Source of the DNA: Methylobrevis pamukkalensis
GTDB lineage: Bacteria; Pseudomonadota; Alphaproteobacteria; Rhizobiales; Pleomorphomonadaceae
Assembly (NCBI RefSeq): GCF_001720135.1
Contig: NZ_MCRJ01000013.1
Location: forward strand, 1 to 50,767
Direction: 5' to 3'
DNA: 50,767 nucleotides
The notes under the pieces were generated by a model. It was not told the DNA's origin, ran no database searches, and saw only the letters and a program-made list of their open reading frames with translations. Both the position numbers and the translations under genes were made by a program. Below, piece by piece: positions 43,819-50,767 of this stretch; the stretch's first letter is position 1; the number at the start of each line of letters is the position of its first letter.

Positions 43819-45131
43819 TTAGTGGGTGGCGGCGATGGCCGCGTTGCCAAGCTTCACCGCCTCGTCGAGGGCCTCCTGCGCGGTCTTCTCGCCGGCCAGC
43901 ATGGCCTCGAACTGCTCGTTCTCGATGTCGCGGATCTGCGGCAGGTTGGGCAGGCGCACGCCCTTGGAGTTCTCGGTCGGCGCCTTGCCCATCATCTGGG
44001 TGATCGGCGTCTCGCGGCCGGGGTTCTGCTCGTAGAAGCCGGAGGCCTTGGTCGCCTCGTAGGCCTGCATGGTCACCGGCAGGTAGCCCGACTTCTGGTG
44101 CAGGCGCGACTGGATCTCGGTCTGCGACAGGAAGTTGAAGAACCGGGCGATGCCCTTGTATTCCTCGTCCGACTTGCCGCCGAACACCCAGAGGCTGGCG
44201 CCGCCGGGAATGGTGTTCTGCGGCGCGCCGGCGGCCTTCGCCTCATAGGGCAGCTGGCCGATGCCGTAGTCGATCCCCGACTTCACCACGTCGCCGAGAC
44301 CGCCCGAGGATTCGGTGAGGATGGCGCATTCGCCCGAGAGGAAGAGCTGCTTGGCCTCGGAGGTGCGGCCGCCGTAGCGGAACACGCCTTCTTTCGCCAG
44401 ATCGGCGATCGCCTGGAAATGCTCCACATAGATCGGCGCGTTGATCTTCAGCTCGACATCGGTGCCGCCAAGGCGTTTTCCATGGTGCCGTAGGGCACGT
44501 TGTTCCAGGCGGCGAAATTCTCCAGATGGATCCAGGTCAGCCAGGTCGAGGTGTAGCCGCAGTTGGCGGCACCCGACGCCTTGATCTTGCGCGCGGCCTC
44601 GAACACCTCGTCCCAGGTCCGCGGCGGGGTGGCGGTGTCCAGCCCGGCCTTCTCGAAGATCGCCTTGTTGTAATAGAGGATCGGCGAGGACGAGTTGTAG
44701 GGGAAGGACAGCATGGTGCCGTCGGGCTTCGAATAATAGGCGACGATGCCGGCCAGATACTGCGACTTGTCGAAGGTGTAGCCACCGGCCTCCAGCACCT
44801 CGGCCACGGGCTTCACGGCGCCCTCGGCGCCCATCATCACGCCGGTGCCGACGTCGAACACCTGGATGATCGCCGGGGCCTGCCGGGCGCGGAAGGCGGC
44901 AATGCCGGCATTGAGCGTTTCCGGATAGGTACCCTTGAACACCGGCACGACCGTGTAGTCGGCCTGGCTGTCGTTGAACTCCTTGGCCAGCGTGTCCACG
45001 ACCTCGTTGTTGGCGCCGGTCATGGCGTGCCACCACTGGAGTTCGGTGCGGGCCTCGGCCGTGCCGGCCATCGCCGCCATGGCGAGCGCAGCGCCGGCGG
45101 TCAGCGTCCATCGTGTCGTCGGGCGGGTCAT
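43819..45131 (-). CDS. ugpB: Ugp-type extracellular solute-binding protein, one frameshift
   Basis: Restored length 437 residues. A signal peptide (cleavage near AEA-R24) is followed by the UgpB start RTELQWWHAMTGANNEVVDT. Further typical blocks are NDSQADYTVVPVFKGTYPET, IIQVFDVGTGVMM, LSFPYNSSSPILYYNKAIFE and PGGASLWVFGGKSDEEYKGI. The frame breaks after PYGTMEN at 44474/44475; adding one G on the coding strand gives NGLGGTDVELKINAP. The ATG at 45131 has GAGGAGG upstream. It supplies ligand to the two permeases encoded next. The ligand is likely glycerol-3-phosphate-like or a sugar, though the upstream hydrolase genes hint at other compounds. Confidence 0.9.
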
Positions 45132-45283
45132 CGGGGCCTCCTCCATTGGCTCGGTCCTCATGAGCTTCTGGCGGCTTAGCGGGACCGTATGACAAGGATG
45201 CGACAGATCGGCCGGCATGGCCAGCCCGCGGTTGTGCCGCAGCGCAACCGGCGCGGGTTCTGCCTGCACGGCTAAGGAACGGC

Positions 45284-46528
45284 TCAGGGCGTCATGCCCA
45301 GCGCCAGCAGCGTGTCCAGCAGCACGTCGGCGCCGGCCGTCACATGCGACGGCTCGGCCCATTCGTGCTCGGCGTGGCTGACGCCGTCGCGGCAGGGAAT
45401 GAAGATCATCGCCGTCGGGCCGACCGCCGCGAGATGCCGCGCGTCATGCCCGGCGGCCGACAGCAGCGGCAGAGCAGGGAGGCCGCGGGCCTGCGCCGAG
45501 GCGGCAATGCTCGCACCAATACCCGGATCGAAATCGTTGGACGGGGCGTCGACCAGCCGTTCGACGGTCACCGTGCAGGGCGGGGCAAGTTCACGGCAGG
45601 CCGCCTCGATGGCAAGGCCGGCCGCGTCCCGCACGGCATTGCCCGGATGGCGCAGGTCCACCGAAAACACCACCCTCGCCGGGATCACCGACGGGGCATT
45701 GGGTTCGGCGACGATCCGGCCGATGGTGAAGCGGACCGCGTCGTCGATCGTGCCGACACTGTCGTGAAGCCGGGCGGCGATGCGGGCAAAGCTCGCCAGC
45801 GCGTCGCGCCGGGCGGCGGGCGGCACCGTGCCGGCGTGGCCCTCGGCGCCGTCGATCCGCACGCGAAAGGTCGTCTTGCCCTGGATGCCGGTGACGATGC
45901 CGATCACGGTTCCGGTATCCTGAAGCTCCCTTGCCTGCTCGATATGCGGCTCGACAAAGGCGGCGAAGGGAAAGCCGAACGGCTTTCGGGCGATGTCCGG
46001 GAATGCCGCGTGAAGGGTATCCAGCGCCGCGCCGACGGTGATGCCAGCCGCATCCGCAACCGTTCGGGTCTGCCCCAGCGACCGCAGGCCGGCGAAGGCC
46101 GCCGAGCCCATCATGCCGGGGGCAAAGCGGCTGCCCTCCTCGTTCATCCACGCGACCACGATCAGATCGCGGGCAAGGCGCAGGCCGGCGCGGTGCAGCG
46201 TTTCGGCCGCTTCCAGTGCGGCAAGCACCCCGAAGGCGCCGTCGAATTTCCCCCCGGTCGGCTGGGTGTCGAGATGGCTGCCGGCGAGCAACGGCAGGGC
46301 GGCGGGATCGGTGCCGGGGAGCGTCAGGAACAGGTTGCCGGCGGCGTCCGTCGCCGGTGTCATGCCGATCGCCCGCCCCCAGCCGATGACGAGCCGCCAG
46401 GCCTCGATCTCGCCGGCGGTGAGCGCCTGCCGGTCGACGCCGCCGGCCGGCAGCGCGCCGATCCCGGCAAGCGCCATCAACCGGCCCCAGAGCCGGTCGC
46501 CGTCGACGGAGAGGCGGGGCGGCGTCAT
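45284..46528 (-). CDS. M20-type Zn-dependent amidase (hydantoinase/carbamoylase family)
   Basis: 414 residues. Metal ligands are visible in GSHLDTQPTGGKFDGAFGV (His, Asp and bridging Asp) and NEEGSRF (Glu pair), and His in PHIEQ. The dimerisation domain contains GIQGKTTFRVRIDGAEGHAG, which is highly typical of allantoate amidohydrolases and L-carbamoylases. The reaction would be removal of a carbamoyl or ureido group with release of ammonia. It begins 3 bases after the alpha/beta hydrolase stop, so it belongs to the amidase-aminotransferase-hydrolase run upstream, and the Ugp-type transporter follows 150 bases later. Confidence 0.9.
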   Translation of the reverse strand: MTPPRLSVDGDRLWGRLMALAGIGALPAGGVDRQALTAGEIEAWRLVIGWGRAIGMTPATDAAGNLFLTLPGTDPAALPLLAGSHLDTQPTGGKFDGAFGVLAALEAAETLHRAGLRLARDLIVVAWMNEEGSRFAPGMMGSAAFAGLRSLGQTRTVADAAGITVGAALDTLHAAFPDIARKPFGFPFAAFVEPHIEQARELQDTGTVIGIVTGIQGKTTFRVRIDGAEGHAGTVPPAARRDALASFARIAARLHDSVGTIDDAVRFTIGRIVAEPNAPSVIPARVVFSVDLRHPGNAVRDAAGLAIEAACRELAPPCTVTVERLVDAPSNDFDPGIGASIAASAQARGLPALPLLSAAGHDARHLAAVGPTAMIFIPCRDGVSHAEHEWAEPSHVTAGADVLLDTLLALGMTP

Positions 46529-46531
46529 CGT

Positions 46532-47410
46532 TCAGTCCGTGCGCATGATCTGGGCGGGGTTGGCGCGCGGATCGCGCAGACCCCAGCGCCCGGCCTCGAC
46601 CTGCGCCAGGAAGCCGGCGAGCAGGAGGTTGAACAGCAGCGGCTCCTCCAGATTGAGCGTGTGGCCGGTCTTCGGCAGGATGGCGAGACCCGACGCCGGC
46701 AGCACCCGCTTCAGGAACAGGCCGGGCTTCAGGCAGTGGTCGTCCTCGTCGCCGACCATCACCAGCGTCGGCACGGTCATCGCTGACAGTTCCGCCTCAA
46801 GATCGTAGTAAGACGGCCGGCGCGCCTGCACGCCGCGCATGGTCAGCGCCGCGCCGCGCGCCGAATGGGTGGCAAGGCGGTCGGCAAAGGCCTGCCAGCC
46901 GCGCGGGTCCTTGGCCTGGAACTGGACCCGGCTAGCGCCCAGCGCATAGATCTTCGCAAAGGTTTCAGAGCCCTGCGCCTCGAAACTGTCGGCCACGGTC
47001 CGCGACACGCCGCGGAAATAGTCCTCGGTTTCCTTCTCGCAGCCATAGCCGGCGCCAGCCACCGTCAGCGAAAGGCAGCGCTCCGGCGCGATCAGGCCGA
47101 CGTGGAGCGCCGCGAACCCGCCCATGGACAGGCCGACCACATGGGCGCGCTCGATGCCGAGACCGGCCAGCACGTCGACGGCGTCCTCGGCGGCGATGCG
47201 CTGGGAATAGCGGTCGATGTCGTCCGGCACATCGGACGGCGGATAGCCGCGGGCGGCATAGGTGATCACCCGGTGGCTGCGGGCAAAATGGTTCATCTGC
47301 GGCTCCCACGACAGGTGGTTGCCGCCGAATTCGTGGATCAGCAGGATGGCCGTGCCGCTGCCCGCCTCCTCCACGTGAAGACGGGTGCCGTCGCGGGCGG
47401 TGACGAACAT
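46532..47410 (-). CDS. Alpha/beta-hydrolase fold protein
   Basis: 292 residues. The oxyanion region is LLIHEFGGNHLSWEPQM and the nucleophile elbow is GLSMGGFAAL with Ser about residue 95. The acid lies in MVGDEDDHCL and the base His in KTGHTLNLEEP, so the triad is complete. Such enzymes hydrolyse esters, lactones or C-C bonds. The ATG at 47410 has AAAGGAGAG upstream, which decides it against the longer frame. It sits between an aminotransferase and a carbamoylase gene, which suggests a step in one degradation route, but the substrate is not known. Confidence 0.88.
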   Translation of the reverse strand: MFVTARDGTRLHVEEAGSGTAILLIHEFGGNHLSWEPQMNHFARSHRVITYAARGYPPSDVPDDIDRYSQRIAAEDAVDVLAGLGIERAHVVGLSMGGFAALHVGLIAPERCLSLTVAGAGYGCEKETEDYFRGVSRTVADSFEAQGSETFAKIYALGASRVQFQAKDPRGWQAFADRLATHSARGAALTMRGVQARRPSYYDLEAELSAMTVPTLVMVGDEDDHCLKPGLFLKRVLPASGLAILPKTGHTLNLEEPLLFNLLLAGFLAQVEAGRWGLRDPRANPAQIMRTD

Positions 47411-47440
47411 CGGGGTCTCTCCTTTGAACTTCAACTGGCC

Positions 47441-48574
47441 TCAGAACTGCGACTGGACGTCGTTCAGCGTGCGCGCGCGCTCGGCCATGGCCGGCAGAAG
47501 CGCGCAGAACTTTTCGGCCCAGGCGGTCGGCACCGAGGTCGAGACCTTGATGAAGCGCTCGCCGAAGGCGGCGGTGTGGTAGCTGCCCTGACGGATCATC
47601 ACCCCCTCCGCCATGAAGGCCGCGACCAGCGCTTCCGGCCGAAGCCCCGCACCGACCGTCTCGATCACGAGGAAATTGCCGTGCGAGGGCCAGACCGGCA
47701 GGGCAAGGCCCGGGATGGCGAGGCAGGCATCGCGGATCATCGCCTTGTTGGCGGTATCGATCGCCCGCACGCTGGCCATCCATTCGCCCTTCACGGTGAG
47801 CCCCGCCTCGGCGGCGCGCTGGGCAATGACCGAGGCGCCGAGCACGCCGGAGGCATAGGGCGCGATCTCCTCCAGCAGCGCCGGGTTTCCCACCAGCGCG
47901 CCGACCCGCAGGCCGGCAAGGCCGAGCCACTTGGAGAAGCTGAGCGAGACGATGGCGCCCTCCGGCGCGGCGTGGAGCGCCGGATGATGGCCCTCGGCAA
48001 AGTCGCGGTAGGTGCAGTCGTGGACCAGCAGCGCGCCGCAGTCCCTGGCGATTGCCGCAAAGGCCTCGATCTCGTCCTTCGAATAGGTGATGCCGAGCGG
48101 GTTGTTCGGATCGACGAGGTAGATGATCGCGGTGCGGGCGTCGACGTTGGCGGCCAGTGCCGCCGGGGTCAGGCGATAGGCGCAGGCCGGATCGTAGATC
48201 GGGATGCGGATCACCTCGGCGCCGGCCTGCTCGGCGAACAGGCACGGCCATTTCCACGTCGGATCGGTGGTGACGAAGGTGGTGCCCGGCCGGCAGCGCG
48301 CCCGGGTGACCATGGCCAGCGCGTTGACGCCACCCTCCGTCACCATCGCCTCCATGCCCGGCACGCCGAGATCGGCGACGATGGCGGCGCGCAGGGATTC
48401 GAAGCCGAGCGGCGGCGCGTAGGCGTTGAACTCCAGCGCCGCGACCGAGGCGGCGATGGCCGCCGTCACCGCCGGATGCGCCGGGATGTGGTTGGTGTTC
48501 TGCCCCATCCACGCGAGATCCGGCGTCGAGAACAGCGTGTCGAAGTAGCGGTTGCGGGTCAGCATCTCGGACAT
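47441..48574 (-). CDS. Class I/II PLP-dependent aminotransferase
   Basis: 377 residues of the fold-type I family. The PLP lysine is in LSFSKWLGLAGLRVGALVGN, preceded by the Asp contacting the pyridine nitrogen in LVHDCTYRDFAEG. The Asn of the active site is in DPNNPLGITYSKDE, and a C-terminal arginine-binding region reads FIKVSTSVP. The start at 48574 (MSEMLTRNRYFD) follows GAGAG. It would transfer an amino group from a substrate of the same pathway as the amidase and carbamoylase encoded next to it. The precise amino donor cannot be assigned. Confidence 0.9.
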   Translation of the reverse strand: MSEMLTRNRYFDTLFSTPDLAWMGQNTNHIPAHPAVTAAIAASVAALEFNAYAPPLGFESLRAAIVADLGVPGMEAMVTEGGVNALAMVTRARCRPGTTFVTTDPTWKWPCLFAEQAGAEVIRIPIYDPACAYRLTPAALAANVDARTAIIYLVDPNNPLGITYSKDEIEAFAAIARDCGALLVHDCTYRDFAEGHHPALHAAPEGAIVSLSFSKWLGLAGLRVGALVGNPALLEEIAPYASGVLGASVIAQRAAEAGLTVKGEWMASVRAIDTANKAMIRDACLAIPGLALPVWPSHGNFLVIETVGAGLRPEALVAAFMAEGVMIRQGSYHTAAFGERFIKVSTSVPTAWAEKFCALLPAMAERARTLNDVQSQF

Positions 48575-48616
48575 GGCGGGGACAGGGTCTCTCAAAACAG
48601 GGATCGGCGGCCGCAC

Positions 48617-50065
48617 TCAAAGTCCCGGAGGACGGCGGCGGTGATGGTCGGTGACGCTCTGGAAGGCGTGGCCGGCGCGGCAGAGCAGCGCCTCGGAAAA
48701 GGCCGGGCCGGCCAGCTGAACGCCGACCGGAATGCCGGCCGCGCTGAGGCCACCGGGCAGGGTGATCGTCGGCAGGCCGGCGGAATCGAAGGGCGCGGTG
48801 AACGGGCCGATGGCAAGGATCGCTGCCGGATCCTCGCCGAGCGTATCCATGAACGCGAGACTCGGCCCGGCCACGGGCAGCGCCGGGCAGAGATAGAGGT
48901 CGATGCCGGCCATCATGGAAGACAGTTTGCCGGCAAAGGCCCGTCGTGCCTCCTGCGCGCGGGCCAGATCGAAGGCGCTGTGGCGCTGGCCGCGCGCCAG
49001 CAGCGACGACAGGCGTTCGCCATAGTCGGCCTTGCGCGCGGGATAGGTCTCCGCATGGGCCAGCGCCGCCTCGACCGCGCATTCCACGGCCCAGCCGGTC
49101 AGCACGTCCTGCGTCTCGGGAAACTCCACCGGCACGAGTTCGGCACCGAGACCGGCGAGGATTTCCGCCGCCGCGTCCACCGTCGCCGCCACCTCGGCAT
49201 CGGCGCGCCGGGCGATCAAGTGGCGGTCGATGCCGATCCGCAGACCCGCGATCCCGCCGTCGATGCCGGCGAGGCAATCGGGCACGGGCATGACGGAAGC
49301 GGTCGGGTCCTCCGGGTCGGCGCCGGCGATCACGGACAGGATCGCGGCGACGTCGGCGGCCGAGCGGGCCATCGGCCCGACATGGTCGAGCGAGGCCGCG
49401 AGCGGGAAGACGCCGTGGCGCGAGACCCGGCCCCAGGTCGGCTTCAGCCCGGTGACGCCGCAGCAGGCGGACGGCAGGCGGATCGAGCCGCCGGTGTCGG
49501 TGCCGACCGAGCCGAAGCAGAGCCTTGCGGCCAGCGCGACGCCGGAGCCCGAGGAGGAGTTGCCGGTCCAGTGAGCAGCGCCCCACGGGTTCAGGGGCTC
49601 GGTCACGGTCGGATGATAGCCGGCATAGACGCCTTCGGTCAGGGTCAGCGTGCCGAGCAGCACCGCACCAGCCGCCTCCAGCCGGGCCAGAACGGTGGCC
49701 TCGCCGGGTGGCGTCCAGTCGTCGAAGATCGTGGTCCCGAAGCGCGCCGGCATCGTTCGGGTCCAGAACACGTCCTTCAGTGCCATCGGAATGCCGTGCA
49801 GCGGGCCGCGGTCGAGCCCGGCCGCACGCTCGGCGTCCATGGCGTCGGCGCGGGCGAGCGCCGCGTTTGCGGCGACATGGGCATAGGCGTGGAGCGACGG
49901 GTCGAGCCGGGCGATGCGCGCCAGCATCGTCTCCGTGAGGGCACGGGAGGTCAGTGTTCCGGCGCGCAGGGCGGCGGCAGCCTCGACGAGGCCGAGGTCG
50001 GCGGGATCGGCGCCTGTCGTCACGTCTTCATGGCCGACGGAAATACCGGCGGAACTGGCGGTCAC
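48617..50065 (-). CDS. Amidase-signature family enzyme
   Basis: 482 residues. The Ser-cisSer-Lys triad is clear: Lys in MALKDVFWT, the Ser-rich GNSSSGSGVALAARLCFGSV and the nucleophile region GTDTGGSIRLPSACCG. This family hydrolyses amides, ureides and indoleacetamide-like substrates. I chose the GTG at 50065 because CCGGAG lies 8 bases upstream; the longer frame to a GTG at 50110 has no ribosome-binding site. It is the first gene of a minus-strand run leading through aminotransferase, alpha/beta hydrolase and M20 carbamoylase. A TGTATACA palindrome lies about 50 bases upstream. Confidence 0.9.
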   Translation of the reverse strand: MTASSAGISVGHEDVTTGADPADLGLVEAAAALRAGTLTSRALTETMLARIARLDPSLHAYAHVAANAALARADAMDAERAAGLDRGPLHGIPMALKDVFWTRTMPARFGTTIFDDWTPPGEATVLARLEAAGAVLLGTLTLTEGVYAGYHPTVTEPLNPWGAAHWTGNSSSGSGVALAARLCFGSVGTDTGGSIRLPSACCGVTGLKPTWGRVSRHGVFPLAASLDHVGPMARSAADVAAILSVIAGADPEDPTASVMPVPDCLAGIDGGIAGLRIGIDRHLIARRADAEVAATVDAAAEILAGLGAELVPVEFPETQDVLTGWAVECAVEAALAHAETYPARKADYGERLSSLLARGQRHSAFDLARAQEARRAFAGKLSSMMAGIDLYLCPALPVAGPSLAFMDTLGEDPAAILAIGPFTAPFDSAGLPTITLPGGLSAAGIPVGVQLAGPAFSEALLCRAGHAFQSVTDHHRRRPPGL

Positions 50066-50337
50066 GGCACGAACTCCGGAGCGGGCGGCGCGCCGGGCGC
50101 GCGGCGTCACGTTGATGTATACAAAACACGCGATCTTGAATAATCAATGCCCATATTTCATGCGCCGGCTGCGCATCCTCTGGTCAACGCGCGCATTTCA
50201 GCCGGTCTGAGGCCGAGCCCGCCCGGCAGTTGCGTAAGTGGCAGGCGGATTTCCGCCGGTTCCGTTGGTTGGCATGCATATTGAAATACGGTTCCTGCAT
50301 ACAGCAATTCGTGCCTGCCAATGCGAGGGGATCCGTG
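50066..50337. promoter_or_regulatory. Divergent control region before the edge operon
   Basis: Shared upstream region of the amidase run and the plus-strand binding protein. It contains TGTATACA (50116-50123), ATGCAT (50274-50279) and CTGCATACAG (50295-50304), the same TGYATRCA type as found at 8624-8693. An AT-rich patch around 50130-50160 could be part of a promoter. Confidence 0.55.
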
Positions 50338-50767
50338 ATGATACCGTTGAAAAGCTGCCTGGCCGCCGCCACCGTTGCCGCCGTCGCCGGCCTTGCCTCG
50401 CTCCAGCCGGCCGCGGCCCTGGAGCCCGTCTCCGTGCGCCTCAAGTGGCTGCCGCAGGCCCAGTTCGCCGGCCTCTATGTGGCGAAGGCCAAGGGCTTCT
50501 ATGAAGAGGCCGGGCTCGACATGACGATCAACCCCGGCGGTCCGAACCTCAATGCCGAGACGCTGGTCGGCTCCGGCAACGACACCTTCGGCATCGCCAG
50601 CGGCACCGAAGGCGTGCTCTACGCACGCGAGAAGGGCCTGCCGGTCGTCTGCATCGGCATGGACCAGCAGGTCACGCCCTTCGCCTTCGTCACCTATGAC
50701 GACAGCGGCATCAATTCGGTGAAGGACTTCAAGGGCAAGAAGGTCGCCGTCTGGTTCACCGGCGTGC
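50338..50767 (+). CDS. THI5/NMT1-type ABC transporter substrate-binding protein (partial)
   Basis: The first 143 residues are in the window and the gene runs off the edge. A signal peptide (MIPLKSCLAAATVAAVAGLA, cleavage near AAA-L28) precedes EPVSVRLKWLPQAQFAGLYV and AKAKGFYEEAGLDMTINPGG. These match the pyrimidine/riboflavin-type binding proteins (ThiY/RibY/HMP-like). GxGNDTFGIASGTEGVLYAR follows. The ATG at 50338 has GAGGGG upstream. It diverges from the amidase run, and the rest of its transporter is presumably beyond the window. It is the second member of this family here; the other is at 30319-31359. Confidence 0.9.
   Translation, partial: MIPLKSCLAAATVAAVAGLASLQPAAALEPVSVRLKWLPQAQFAGLYVAKAKGFYEEAGLDMTINPGGPNLNAETLVGSGNDTFGIASGTEGVLYAREKGLPVVCIGMDQQVTPFAFVTYDDSGINSVKDFKGKKVAVWFTGV

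Noticed and set aside
46865-50143. 1092-codon open frame on the plus strand
   Set aside because: It is antisense to four convincing genes (amidase, aminotransferase, hydrolase) and has only Arg/Gly/His-rich composition expected from GC-rich shadow frames.

Overview
The window is GC-rich DNA with alphaproteobacterial character. It carries a nearly complete calcium-type methanol dehydrogenase cluster, many ABC uptake systems, HWE/HisKA_2 histidine kinases, a DUF6894 protein and small rhizobial-type proteins. Together these suggest a facultative methylotroph of the Hyphomicrobiales (Rhizobiales). The genus cannot be read from the sequence alone. No rRNA, tRNA, CRISPR array, transposase or phage gene was seen.

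Layout. (1) 135-3028: YihY/BrkB membrane protein, DUF421 (YetF-like) protein and a PAS-HWE histidine kinase, all on the plus strand. (2) 3114-9462: a minus-strand peptide-type ABC operon (Tat-exported binding protein, two permeases, one fused double ATPase), with a divergent GntR/FCD regulator. (3) 9463-11819: a poorly conserved stretch with a 96-bp imperfect direct repeat, three small alphaproteobacterial genes and a transglutaminase-like gene. (4) 11851-23818, minus strand: mxaF-J-G-I-R-S-A-C-K-L-D-E-H. These encode both methanol dehydrogenase subunits, cytochrome cL, and the proteins for calcium insertion and maturation. The genes from mxaS to mxaH mostly overlap by ATGA or GTGA. Divergent from mxaF on the plus strand lie a lipoprotein, a sensor kinase and a LuxR-type regulator (24209-26864) in the position of mxaZYX of Paracoccus. 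(5) 26899-38515: two divergent operons around a common control region (31360-31688) with three LacI-type dyads. The minus operon has a THI5/NMT1-type ABC transporter, an M24 metallopeptidase and the LacI regulator. The plus operon has a GATase-like protein, a nitrilase-family amidohydrolase, a ribose-type ABC transporter and an M20 peptidase. (6) 38516-40686: an intergenic repeat, DUF6894 protein, Crp/Fnr regulator and a short histidine kinase. (7) 40903-50767: a Ugp-type ABC transporter downstream of an M20 carbamoylase, alpha/beta hydrolase, aminotransferase and amidase, with a second THI5/NMT1-type binding protein diverging at the window edge.

How the parts work together. The mxa block is a self-contained unit for periplasmic methanol oxidation with its own two-component control. 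The two accessory blocks on its right both pair ABC uptake with hydrolases acting on C-N bonds. This suggests scavenging of nitrogenous organic molecules whose identity the sequence does not reveal.

A striking technical pattern runs through the window. Seven otherwise well-formed genes (DUF421, a small conserved gene, transglutaminase, mxaF, an ABC permease, an M20 peptidase, a ugpB-like gene) each contain one frameshift. Each is repaired by adding a single G next to an existing G on the coding strand. This looks more like systematic consensus error than seven real inactivations.
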